NCBI GenBank assembly: GCA_027484685.1
Contig: JAIXSO010000032.1
Span: forward strand, 124,001 to 188,000
From: Bacteroidota bacterium
GTDB taxonomy: Bacteria; Bacteroidota; Bacteroidia; UKL13-3
DNA length: 64,000 nucleotides
Reading direction: 5' to 3'
In this document: positions 32,946-42,007 of the stretch, in pieces
Numbering within the stretch: position 1 is the first letter of the stretch
How the letters are laid out: each line of letters opens with the position of its first letter
The notes under the pieces: model-generated
Told to the model about the DNA's origin: nothing
The model's input: the letters and a program-made list of their open reading frames with translations, nothing else
Databases searched by the model: none
Translations under genes and position numbers: made by a program

Positions 32946-35900
32946 TTAAAATCCAACATTGATTTGAAATGAATAAGTGCGCTCTTGAGGAGGAGTTAAA
33001 TAAGTAATATTAGGACTCATATTTCTATCTGTTGCGTTTTCAAAATCTCTAGCTATTTCAGGATCTAATCCTGGATATTTAGTTATAGTTAATATATTGG
33101 TTGCAATAATTGCCATACGCACTGAACGGCAGTATTTTAATTTTTTAATTGCTTTTGGTTGTAAATTATAAGCCAAAGTAACATTACGTAAACGAGCAAA
33201 AGAAGCATCGTGTAAAAACTGTGTAGTGTTAATCCAAACAGTGTTTGAACCATAATTTGCTTCATTTAATGTTAAACGGGCAAATTGGGTATTATCTCCA
33301 GGTTTTTGCCATCTGTCAAATATATCTGTTCTCATATTCCAATCGGTTACTACACCTAACTGACGCTTAGCAGACGATTCATAAATATTACCACCAATTA
33401 CAAAATTAACCAAAACACTTAAATCGAAACCTTTGTATGAAAAAGTATTGGTTAATCCACCCGAAGCATCAGGTAAAACAGCACCAACACCAACACGGTT
33501 AGCAATATCCCATTTACTAGTTGGGTTTCCATTAATATCTAAATAAACTGGTAAACCTGTTTGTTGGTCAATATGACTAAATCTTACTAGGTAATTGGTT
33601 CCAATTGGGCTTCCAATAATTGGACGAGTATCGTTAGTTCCACCACCCACAGCATCTTGCGAGTAAGCACCAATATCATCAATTGAATTCCAAATTTTAG
33701 TAATATTAAAATCTGTACTCCATCTGAATTTACCTACTAGGTTTCTGGTTTTAATACCAAACTCTAAACCACGATTGGTAATTCTTCCCACGTTAGCAGT
33801 GTATTTATCCATACCTGTAGATGGCGAAATTGCCAAGTCTTGAATAATAGCATCTGTAACTCTTCTATCAAAATAATCAACAGTGGTAAAAATTCTATCA
33901 TTGAATAAACCTAATTCTAAACCTGCATCCCAAATAAACGAGGTTTCCCAACGTAAGTTAGGATTTGCTGCCTGAGTTGGGTAAGTAATAGGTGCTGCAT
34001 TGTAGTTTCCACTTGTATTATAAGTTAAAAAACGTGCATTTCCATCAATATTTGAATTACCACTTCTTCCAGCACTTGCTCTTAATTTTAAATAAGAAAT
34101 TCTTTTGTTATTACGTAAAAAATTTTCTTCACTTAAAACCCAACTAGCAGAAACAGCAGGCATAAATGCCACCCTATTGTTTTCACCAAAACGTGAAGAC
34201 CAATCTGCACGCAAAATTACTTGAGCAAAATATTTATCTTTATATGAGTAATTTAAACGGCTAAAATAACTTAAAAATGCCCAAGCACTACCTGGAGTTA
34301 CTTGGTTTTGGTATAAAGTATCTGGTGTTTTATCGTAAAAAGTTCCGGTGGTTCTTTCTGTTCTTTGAGTTCTTACTGATGCAGTTGATTTTTGGAACTC
34401 GTTACCAACCATAAAACTAAATTTATTATTATCGTTAGGGTTATAGTTATAAGTACCTGTCACAAAATAATTTAAATTGTTTGTGAATGTACCTGTTCTT
34501 CTAGCATTTCCACCAGTTGATTCGGCAATGTTTAGTAATTGAGGACTATCGTATTGATCGTCTAACAATTGCATATAATCATATCCACCTTGAGCTCTTA
34601 AATATAAGTTTTTGATAGGATTGTAATCAATTGATACATTATTAATAGCCCTAGTTTCTGCCACTCTCCAAACTTTTTGTTCTTGGGCAATTAAGGGATT
34701 ATCGCCACCTCTAAAATAGGTACTATCACCATTTGGACCACCAACTCTTGTAGGATAAATTGGTAATGCAGTACTCATGGCAGATCCTAAACCACCAGAC
34801 CAAGCGCTATTTACACGGTAATTATTTCCTTGTGCCAAACTTGAATTAGTTGATACTTTAATATTTTTTGTGATTTTAAAGTCTAAATTCAATCTACCAG
34901 CTAAGCGGTCATAACTATTACCCACTAAGTAACTTTCGTTTTTACTATATGAAACTCCAGCATAGTAACTAATTTTTTTGTATACATCGCTTAGTGATAA
35001 GTCGTAGTTTTGTTTTAAACCTACTCTAGTTGTTAACTTAACCCAATCAGTATTGTTCAAACTTGCTTTTTTATAAGCTGCTTCGCGCGCAGCAGCAGAT
35101 GATTGAGCAGACGAAAATCCAGGTAACCAAACATAACCTGTTCCGCCATCGTTTTCCCAAGCTTCTTGGCGTAATTGTAAATATTGTTGTGTATTTAACA
35201 TATTAGGTAATGCGGTAGGTTGCGAAGTTCCTACTGTAGCTGAAAAATTTATACTTGGTCCTTTTTTACTTCCTTTTTTTCCTCTTTTGGTTGTAATTAA
35301 AATTACGCCATTTGCACCACGAGAGCCATAAATAGCACTGGCCCCTGCATCTTTTAATACATCAACCGATTCAATATCGTTTGGATTAATAGTAGCTAAA
35401 GGATTATTATTCATACCACCATTATTGCCATTTAAGAAATAATCTTGTGTAATTGGAATACCATCAATAACATATAAAGGATCGCCACCAGCACCAATTG
35501 AAGCAATACCTCTAATGCGCACCACAGCGCCAGAACCTGCCAAACCACTACCGGTAGTAACATTTACACCAGCAAGCTTGCCTTGTAAGGCCGATTCAAA
35601 ACTAGGAACAGGCATGTCATTTAGGTTTCTACCACTTATTTGAGCAACTGAACCAGTAACTTCTCGTTTACGTTGAACACCATATCCAACTACTACAACT
35701 TCGTCAAGTTTTTTCTGATCTTCTTTCAAAATTACATTTACAAATGCTCCATTGGCTGTAACTTCTACATCTCTGTAAGTTGTATTCGAACCTAAACTCG
35801 AAATCTTTATTTTATATTTTCCAGGTTGAACATCTTTAATTTCAAAAGTTCCTTTAGCATCGGTAAATGCTCCTTTTTTAGTACCATCAATTAAAACAGT

Positions 35901-36014
35901 AGCACCTACAATAGGTACCTTTTTCTCATCTTCAACCCTTCCTTTAATGCTTTGCGCAAAAATTTGAACTGAAAGACAAAAACTTACGAGTGTAAACAGT
36001 AATTTTCTCTTCAT
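32946..36014 (-). CDS. susC: SusC/RagA family TonB-dependent outer-membrane transporter
   Basis: 1022 residues. Signal peptide (after FAQ, residue 21), a CarboxypepD_reg-like domain (about 22-98: IKGRVEDEKKVPIVGATVLI), the TonB-box region and the plug start DEVVVVGYGVQRKREVTGSV (about 105-124), and plug signatures ALQGKLAGVNV, GDPLYVIDGIP and SIYGSRGANGVILITTKRGK-type (about 225). The rest is a 22-strand barrel ending in an aromatic strand. Imports oligosaccharides through the TonB system. First gene of a four-gene operon; a 15-bp inverted repeat lies just upstream (36043-36081). Confidence 0.97.
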   Translation of the reverse strand: MKRKLLFTLVSFCLSVQIFAQSIKGRVEDEKKVPIVGATVLIDGTKKGAFTDAKGTFEIKDVQPGKYKIKISSLGSNTTYRDVEVTANGAFVNVILKEDQKKLDEVVVVGYGVQRKREVTGSVAQISGRNLNDMPVPSFESALQGKLAGVNVTTGSGLAGSGAVVRIRGIASIGAGGDPLYVIDGIPITQDYFLNGNNGGMNNNPLATINPNDIESVDVLKDAGASAIYGSRGANGVILITTKRGKKGSKKGPSINFSATVGTSQPTALPNMLNTQQYLQLRQEAWENDGGTGYVWLPGFSSAQSSAAAREAAYKKASLNNTDWVKLTTRVGLKQNYDLSLSDVYKKISYYAGVSYSKNESYLVGNSYDRLAGRLNLDFKITKNIKVSTNSSLAQGNNYRVNSAWSGGLGSAMSTALPIYPTRVGGPNGDSTYFRGGDNPLIAQEQKVWRVAETRAINNVSIDYNPIKNLYLRAQGGYDYMQLLDDQYDSPQLLNIAESTGGNARRTGTFTNNLNYFVTGTYNYNPNDNNKFSFMVGNEFQKSTASVRTQRTERTTGTFYDKTPDTLYQNQVTPGSAWAFLSYFSRLNYSYKDKYFAQVILRADWSSRFGENNRVAFMPAVSASWVLSEENFLRNNKRISYLKLRASAGRSGNSNIDGNARFLTYNTSGNYNAAPITYPTQAANPNLRWETSFIWDAGLELGLFNDRIFTTVDYFDRRVTDAIIQDLAISPSTGMDKYTANVGRITNRGLEFGIKTRNLVGKFRWSTDFNITKIWNSIDDIGAYSQDAVGGGTNDTRPIIGSPIGTNYLVRFSHIDQQTGLPVYLDINGNPTSKWDIANRVGVGAVLPDASGGLTNTFSYKGFDLSVLVNFVIGGNIYESSAKRQLGVVTDWNMRTDIFDRWQKPGDNTQFARLTLNEANYGSNTVWINTTQFLHDASFARLRNVTLAYNLQPKAIKKLKYCRSVRMAIIATNILTITKYPGLDPEIARDFENATDRNMSPNITYLTPPQERTYSFQINVGF

Positions 36015-36042
36015 TTTATTATTTTATTTGTTTTTATACATA

Positions 36043-36081
36043 AGTAAAAGCAATAAGCGTAATGCACTTATTGCTTTTACT
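36043..36081. other. Perfect 15-bp inverted repeat between amylase gene and susC
   Basis: AGTAAAAGCAATAAG (36043-36057) and CTTATTGCTTTTACT (36067-36081) with a 9-base loop. On the minus strand it lies 20 bases after the amylase stop and 29 bases before the susC start. No T-tract follows on the minus strand, so it could be a transcript-stabilising or attenuating hairpin instead of a plain terminator. Confidence 0.7.
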
Positions 36082-36100
36082 CTAATTAATTATTTTAAAA

Positions 36101-38941
36101 TCAGTTTATTAATAACTTCTGTACAGCCTTACCTTGATTAGTTATTACTTCAACCATATAAATACCTTTTTGTAAATTATTGAGGTCTAAAACAAAATTT
36201 TGTTCCCCATAAAAGTATTGATTTTTGTTGTTAAATTCATAAACTTTTTTTCCAACTAAATCGTAAACCGCTAATTCTAAGGTAGATGATTTTTCAAAAT
36301 TAATGGAAACGTTCACATTATCACTTGCTGGATTTGGATAAACATCAACTTTATTTGTTAAATCAAGTGTATTAACTGAAGTTCCACCGTTGGTATTAAC
36401 CTTGTTTAAGTTAACATCAGTATAAACCACATATTCTCCAGGATTTAATGGAATATTTCTGTTTACATCAGTTACATTGATTGAATCACCAGTTATATAA
36501 TTATACCACCATCCTGTGCGTTGAAATACAGGTGTAATATTTAAATTAACCATATCAAAATTACCAACAATAATAGAGTTCATGCTATCGTGAGTAACTT
36601 TTAAAAATTTACCTGTGCCTGATACGTTATAAACATAATTATCCGAAACAAATGAAACATGTTGTTTTAGTTTAGCCAATTTACTTACTGCATTGTAAAC
36701 AGACATTCGATTACTATTACTTAAATAAGTCCAATTAAATGGTTTGTTACCAGTTCTTCCATTGGTATTTATTGAAATTTCGTAGCCCAACTCTCCACCT
36801 TGCCATAACATTTTCGGACCTTTTTGTGGGATTAATAAAGCATGATAAGCTTCACTTCTTTTTAAAGCAGTATTCAAATCTTTAGTATTGTATGAACCCG
36901 AAACATTGCCAAATTGTAGGGTTGAATACATGATTCTTTCTTCATCGTGGCTTTCGGCATAAGTAACTAAATTAGGAAACGTAAACTGACGATTTTTATA
37001 ATTACCCCAGCTTAAATCAGCCTTTGAATTATTATATCCCATATTAGCTTCTGCATAAGCTTCAGTCATTTTTCCCCAAAGCATAAAGCCAGCATTTGCT
37101 AATACTTTTTCTTCTGAGTTATCACCCAAATGTTCTAATATCAAATAAGCATCAGGCGCATATTTTATAATCTCACCTCTAATCCTATTCCAAATATTTA
37201 CCCTGCTTTGGTCGTAAGCACTCCAGGCTCCTACGTTACCTAAAGTATTGTTTTGGGTAAAACCTTTTGATAAATCAAAACGATAACCATCTATTTTGTA
37301 TTCTGTTATCCAATACTTAATTACTCTATCAACAAAATCTTTTGTTGGTTGGGCTTCGTGGTTGTAATCATAACCTACACCAAATGGGTGTTTATCTACT
37401 TGGTTAAACCAAGGGCTATTAGCAGTAGGTTGACCAAATTGACCGGCATTTTTATCAAAATACATTCTTACTTGCGGGTTTTGCCCAAATGAATGGTTCA
37501 ATGCAATATCTAATACAACAGTCATTTTACGTTTATGGCATTCATCAACAAATTGTTTGAATGCATCTTTGGTTCCATAATATTTATCAACAGCAAAATA
37601 AAACATTGGGTTATAACCCCAACTTTCATTTCCTTCAAACTCGTTAATTGGCATTAATTCAATACAATTAACGCCTAATCTTTGTAAGTAAGATAAAGTA
37701 TCTTTTAAAGTTTGAAAATCATGACGACCAATAAAATCTCTTAACAATAACTCGTAAACTACTAATTTATCATTTGTTGGTTTAGCAAATGTAGGTGCTG
37801 TCCAATTAAAATTAGTTTGACTTGTTTGTAAAATAGATACTACTTCGGTAGTTTTACCAACAGGATATTTCATTAAGTTTGGATAAGTTATAGCAGGTAT
37901 AAATTGATCATTAAATGGATCTAAAACCTTATCAGCATAAACATCAGCAACTCGCATTTGAACATCATCAATACAATATTGAAAAGCATATTCTTTTCCT
38001 TTAGTTAAGCCATTTAATTGAATCCAATAACGATTGCCGTCAGGTGTTTTATTCATCAAGAAATTATTATCAAATTCCCAATTGTTAAAATCTCCTATTA
38101 CATATACGTAACTTTTAAATGGTGCAAATAATTGCAAAATAACTGTTGTATCGTTAATATAATTTATTCCATCTTGAATACCTGCTGGTGAAACTGCAAC
38201 ATTAGGAGCTTGTCTACTTATAATATATGAGGTATCATAACTTTTATTGCTACCTTTTATTCCTTCTAATACCAATCTCACTTTTCCAGTTCCTAAATTA
38301 TTAAATAATCCACTGTAGGTTAAAGTACTATCATTGGTTGCCGACTTTATTAAATTTCCGTTGGCAAATAATTTCAAATCTCCCAAATCAGATGATGAAC
38401 AATTGATGTTAACATTATCTGTTAAGTTATAAAATGTTCCTTTAACAGGAGTATTTATTTTTACTTGATATGAACCTTGGTTAATATCAATAAAAATATC
38501 TCCACCACCCGTAGCTTTGCCCTCTTTACTGCCATCCGCATTTCTAAAAACAAGGGCAATTTTAAGTATTTGCTCGTTAGCTGGTACACCATAAAAAGTT
38601 CTAATGTTTCCAATGTTTAATGTATAAGCATTAGAGGTTCCAACTCTTGTTAACAGAGCTTTTGGTAAGTTTGTTGTCCAATTGGTTAATACATATTTCC
38701 AATCGCTATTAGATGTACTTAAGTTAGTGATAACACCCGTGTGAGCATAAATAGTAGATTGGCCTAAAAGTCCCGCAGTGCCTTGATCAGCATTGTAAGT
38801 TAAAACTACTCCATTTGTTTCTGGAGTTGCAAATGTTGGACTAATAGTAACAATTTGAGCCTTTACTGCATTGAATCCTAATGCATTTGCAAGGACGACT
38901 AATAACAAAGATTTGAACTTGTTTTTTAAAAATTTGTGCAT
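36101..38941 (-). CDS. GH13 alpha-amylase family enzyme with T9SS sorting domain
   Basis: Hydrolyses alpha-1,4-glucan at the cell surface or outside. In 946 residues: signal peptide (to about 29), N-terminal Ig-like modules, CBM48-like domain with VYVIGDFNNWEF (about 278-290), and the GH13 barrel (about 393-760). Catalytic residues: Asp556 in GYRFD (nucleophile), Glu603 in ILEHLG (acid/base), Asp666 in ESHDEER (transition-state stabiliser), and region I DIALNHS (478-484). The end (about 864-946) is a T9SS domain, VDVYPNPASDNVNV to VEVITNQGKAVQKLLIN. HDEER replaces the common NHD context. Upstream of and co-directional with susC. Confidence 0.95.
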   Translation of the reverse strand: MHKFLKNKFKSLLLVVLANALGFNAVKAQIVTISPTFATPETNGVVLTYNADQGTAGLLGQSTIYAHTGVITNLSTSNSDWKYVLTNWTTNLPKALLTRVGTSNAYTLNIGNIRTFYGVPANEQILKIALVFRNADGSKEGKATGGGDIFIDINQGSYQVKINTPVKGTFYNLTDNVNINCSSSDLGDLKLFANGNLIKSATNDSTLTYSGLFNNLGTGKVRLVLEGIKGSNKSYDTSYIISRQAPNVAVSPAGIQDGINYINDTTVILQLFAPFKSYVYVIGDFNNWEFDNNFLMNKTPDGNRYWIQLNGLTKGKEYAFQYCIDDVQMRVADVYADKVLDPFNDQFIPAITYPNLMKYPVGKTTEVVSILQTSQTNFNWTAPTFAKPTNDKLVVYELLLRDFIGRHDFQTLKDTLSYLQRLGVNCIELMPINEFEGNESWGYNPMFYFAVDKYYGTKDAFKQFVDECHKRKMTVVLDIALNHSFGQNPQVRMYFDKNAGQFGQPTANSPWFNQVDKHPFGVGYDYNHEAQPTKDFVDRVIKYWITEYKIDGYRFDLSKGFTQNNTLGNVGAWSAYDQSRVNIWNRIRGEIIKYAPDAYLILEHLGDNSEEKVLANAGFMLWGKMTEAYAEANMGYNNSKADLSWGNYKNRQFTFPNLVTYAESHDEERIMYSTLQFGNVSGSYNTKDLNTALKRSEAYHALLIPQKGPKMLWQGGELGYEISINTNGRTGNKPFNWTYLSNSNRMSVYNAVSKLAKLKQHVSFVSDNYVYNVSGTGKFLKVTHDSMNSIIVGNFDMVNLNITPVFQRTGWWYNYITGDSINVTDVNRNIPLNPGEYVVYTDVNLNKVNTNGGTSVNTLDLTNKVDVYPNPASDNVNVSINFEKSSTLELAVYDLVGKKVYEFNNKNQYFYGEQNFVLDLNNLQKGIYMVEVITNQGKAVQKLLIN

Positions 38942-39058
38942 AATGTAACTTGTTAATTTTGACTGCTAAAATAGTTTTTTTTAATAAAATATTCTACAAC
39001 ATTTGTTTTTTAAAGTAAAAAAATTGTAAATTGCTCTCACTAAAAAATATAATATAAA

Positions 39059-40828
39059 ATGAAAAAGTTTTTACTAATGACAGCAGCATTAGCCGCAACC
39101 AGCGGTTTATTTGCTAAAAAAGTTAAATTCCAAGTTGATATGACTGGGAAAACAATCAGTGCAAATGGTGTGCATATTGCAGGAAATTTTCAAAAAGCAG
39201 CAGGTGCCTCAGATAATTGGAAGCCAAGTGAAACACCAATGACAAATGGAGGTTCAGGAAACATTTATTCAGTAGTTGTGGATATTCCAGCTAAGGCAGT
39301 ATATGAATTTAAATTCATTAATGATAACAATTGGGGACCTGGGGAAGAAGCTATTCCAGCAATTTCAAAAGTTGAATCAGTTGCAAATGGCGGTCAAAAT
39401 GGTAATCGTTGGATTTACATTGATTCATTAGCAAATGATACAACTGTTTTACCAGCTATTTTATTTGGTGGAGATGCACCTGCTGGTAAAATTGCTTTAC
39501 GATTTGCAGTAGATTTACAAAAAGAAACTGCGGTAAGCGCCAATGGTGTTTATATAGCAGGTAATTTTCAAGATATTAACGGTGCATCTGGTGAATGGAA
39601 ACCTAATGAAACTAGAATGATTAACTTATTTTCAAACAATAAAGTTTATGAATATATAGCTTATGTAGGTAATACCGATGGCGTAGAATGGAAATATTTA
39701 AATGGTAACGCTTGGGGACCAGCAGAAGAAGCAATTCCTACTGCTTGTCAAAAAGGTGATGGAAATTCAAATCGTTTCTTCCAAGCTGCGAGTACATCAA
39801 CTGCTTTACCTAAAATTTGTTTTAGCTCTTGCTCAGCTTGCCCTTCTGCTCCAATACCTACTTATTCATATACTTTTAAAGTTGATATGAGTAACTCTGA
39901 TTGTGATGGTGGTTTTGATTCAGTAACTGTAGCTGGTGCTGGTGCAAAATTAACAGGCTTTGGTGCTGGTTTAAAAATGGCTCAAGTTGGAACAACTGGT
40001 GTATACGAATTAACAGTTAACGATTTGGATTCAGGCGAATTAAACTTCAAATACAGATTTCATAAAAATGGAAACACTGGCTGGGAAGGTGGCGAAAACA
40101 GAATTTTACCTTTTTCTGGCAACACTGTAGCTGAATTAACTTGTTTTGGTTCAAGAGTAGTAGGTAATTGCCCAAGTAAACCAGCTCCATCTAAATTAAC
40201 TTTTATTGCTGACTTTACTGGTGCTGGCGCTCCTGCTCCTGCTAACAAAATTTATATTATTAGTGATTTTACAAAACCTCAATTCCAAGGGGGTGCAATT
40301 GAATTAATTCAAATAGTAGGTAAACCAGGTGTTTACTCTGCCACTGTTGATTCAATTTGCCCAGGTAAAATTTCATTCAAATTTGTAAATGGAGATGTAG
40401 CTAACACTGCTAACGAAGAAGATTTTAAAGATACAACTCAACGTGGTTGCGTAGAACCTAATGGTGTAGGCGGATTTAACAGAACTTTTGTTAGAACTGT
40501 AGCAACTCCAGTAGTAATTTCTTACCAATTTAATACTTGTAAAGCTGGTTTCGTTCCTGGAACAAGCGTAGGCGAAGTATTGAAAAACAATGTAAAATTA
40601 TACCCTAACCCTACTAACGATTACTCAGTTTTAGCATTCAACGATAACGCTTCATCTCACAATGTTGCTATTTTAGATATTGCTGGTAAAGTTGTTCGTA
40701 CTTATAACAATTACGAATTATCTACTTTAAAAATTGAACGTAACGAGTTAAAATCAGGTGTTTACTTTGTAAACGTTACTAATAGCAATAACCAAACTGC
40801 TACTATTAAATTAATGATTCAAGAATAA
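39059..40828 (+). CDS. Four-module starch-binding-like secreted protein, T9SS type A
   Basis: 589 residues: signal peptide (to about 19), then four related E-set modules of about 110 residues. Modules 1 and 2 are close copies: VKFQVDMTGKTISANGVHIAG and WKPSETPMTNG with EEAIP in the first, and GVYIAGNFQDINGAS, WKPNETRMIN and EEAIP in the second (about 20-135 and 143-260). Module 3 starts YTFKVDMSNSDC (about 277), module 4 KLTFIADFTGAG (about 380). A T9SS domain (about 505-589) ends it: VKLYPNPTNDYSVLAF to TATIKLMIQE. Similar modules bind starch or glycogen. Divergent from the amylase gene; probably a glucan scaffold outside the cell. Confidence 0.82.
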   Translation: MKKFLLMTAALAATSGLFAKKVKFQVDMTGKTISANGVHIAGNFQKAAGASDNWKPSETPMTNGGSGNIYSVVVDIPAKAVYEFKFINDNNWGPGEEAIPAISKVESVANGGQNGNRWIYIDSLANDTTVLPAILFGGDAPAGKIALRFAVDLQKETAVSANGVYIAGNFQDINGASGEWKPNETRMINLFSNNKVYEYIAYVGNTDGVEWKYLNGNAWGPAEEAIPTACQKGDGNSNRFFQAASTSTALPKICFSSCSACPSAPIPTYSYTFKVDMSNSDCDGGFDSVTVAGAGAKLTGFGAGLKMAQVGTTGVYELTVNDLDSGELNFKYRFHKNGNTGWEGGENRILPFSGNTVAELTCFGSRVVGNCPSKPAPSKLTFIADFTGAGAPAPANKIYIISDFTKPQFQGGAIELIQIVGKPGVYSATVDSICPGKISFKFVNGDVANTANEEDFKDTTQRGCVEPNGVGGFNRTFVRTVATPVVISYQFNTCKAGFVPGTSVGEVLKNNVKLYPNPTNDYSVLAFNDNASSHNVAILDIAGKVVRTYNNYELSTLKIERNELKSGVYFVNVTNSNNQTATIKLMIQE

Positions 40829-40844
40829 TTAATTTATAACTTTG

Positions 40845-40872
40845 AAAAAGCTGCCTTTTCAGGCAGCTTTTT
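40845..40872 (+). terminator. Intrinsic terminator
   Basis: AAAAAGCTGCCT (40845-40856) and AGGCAGCTTTTT (40861-40872) form a 12-bp stem with a 4-base loop and a nine-T tail, right after the four-module protein gene. Confidence 0.85.
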
Positions 40873-40993
40873 TTTTGCCCTATTTTTAAAGTTTAACTAT
40901 TAAATGCCTAAATTCATCTTACATATTATAAAGTTCGTCACTCAATAATTTACAACTATTTTTAAAAATTTTACGTTTGAATAAAAAACAACA

Positions 40994-41947
40994 ATGAAAA
41001 ATCTATTTTTTTTAAGCATGGGTATGCTCCTTTTAAAAGCAAATGTATCGTCACAAATTTTACCAAAAGCATGGACTAAAAGTGGCACTTGGGCTGGCAG
41101 TTATAATATGGAAGTTAAAGCTAATGAAGGTATTAATAACTCAAAAGCACTTGTTCTTGAATCGGTTGGAAAAGATATTTATGGTGCAGGTGCTGCAATT
41201 CAAACCATTAATGCTTGTAACTATTTAGGAAAACGAGTTAAGCTATCAGCGTACATCAAAACAGAAAATGTGAAAGACTTTGCTTGTTTGGTATTTTGCC
41301 CACAAAATAAACTAGAAGATTTTTGGAATAATAGTTTTAATAATAACGAAGATAAAAAAACCTATTTACAAGGAAATCATGGTTTTAAAAAAATAGAAAG
41401 TTATTTAAATGTAGATGATTATGCTGGTAATTTAGTAATTGGTGCCATGATTAAAGGCGAAGGTAAAATTTGGATTGACCATATTTATCTTGAAATTATT
41501 GAAAATTTGCCAGAACCACCACAACCATTATTTAAAGAACTACAAAACATAGATTTTGAAGATAGCTTAAACATTGCTCCAAAAGATAAAATTGGTTATA
41601 GAGTAGAAAATGATTTTGTTATTTTTAGTTTTAACCCAACCCAATTTGAAGAAACTACAGATGGAATGACTGGTTGGAGAAAAAACATGACTGAGGAAAA
41701 CATTAAACAAGTGTATTTAGCTGGTGATTTTAACAATTGGGAACCAAAAAACAAAAATTATTTAATGGAGAAAAAAGGTGATGTATACGAATTTAAAATG
41801 CCTATTACAAAATTTACTGATAAAAAAATCCATGAATTTAAATTTGTAATAAATGGAAGAAAATGGGTAGAACCTAAACCAAACATGATCAATAAAACCC
41901 AATCGGGAAGCTGGATGGGAAATAATAATTTAATGATTATTCTGTAA
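40994..41947 (+). CDS. Secreted protein with C-terminal glycogen-binding (CBM48-like) domain
   Basis: 317 residues. Signal peptide (after VSSQ, about residue 20); an N-terminal carbohydrate-binding jelly-roll-like part (about 25-170: GTWAGSYNMEVKANEG, VKLSAYIKTENVKDFACLVF, GAMIKGEGKIWIDHIYLEI), as in carbohydrate-associated modules; then a CBM48-like AMPK glycogen-binding domain with QVYLAGDFNNWEPKNKNY (about 235-252), HEFKFVINGRKWVEP and a SWMGNNN end. It has no catalytic domain and no T9SS tail, so it probably stays in the periplasm or is otherwise anchored. Likely a glucan-binding helper of the starch locus. Confidence 0.78.
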   Translation: MKNLFFLSMGMLLLKANVSSQILPKAWTKSGTWAGSYNMEVKANEGINNSKALVLESVGKDIYGAGAAIQTINACNYLGKRVKLSAYIKTENVKDFACLVFCPQNKLEDFWNNSFNNNEDKKTYLQGNHGFKKIESYLNVDDYAGNLVIGAMIKGEGKIWIDHIYLEIIENLPEPPQPLFKELQNIDFEDSLNIAPKDKIGYRVENDFVIFSFNPTQFEETTDGMTGWRKNMTEENIKQVYLAGDFNNWEPKNKNYLMEKKGDVYEFKMPITKFTDKKIHEFKFVINGRKWVEPKPNMINKTQSGSWMGNNNLMIIL

Positions 41948-41950
41948 AGT

Positions 41951-41984
41951 AAAAATCCGCATTGAAAGTTCAGTGCGGATTTTT
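41951..41984. terminator. Bidirectional intrinsic terminator
   Basis: AAAAATCCGCA (41951-41961) pairs with TGCGGATTTTT (41974-41984), between the convergent glucan-binding gene and tgt. A-tracts and T-tracts flank both sides. Confidence 0.85.
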
Positions 41985-42007
41985 TATTATTTAAATAGTT
42001 AGTTTAA

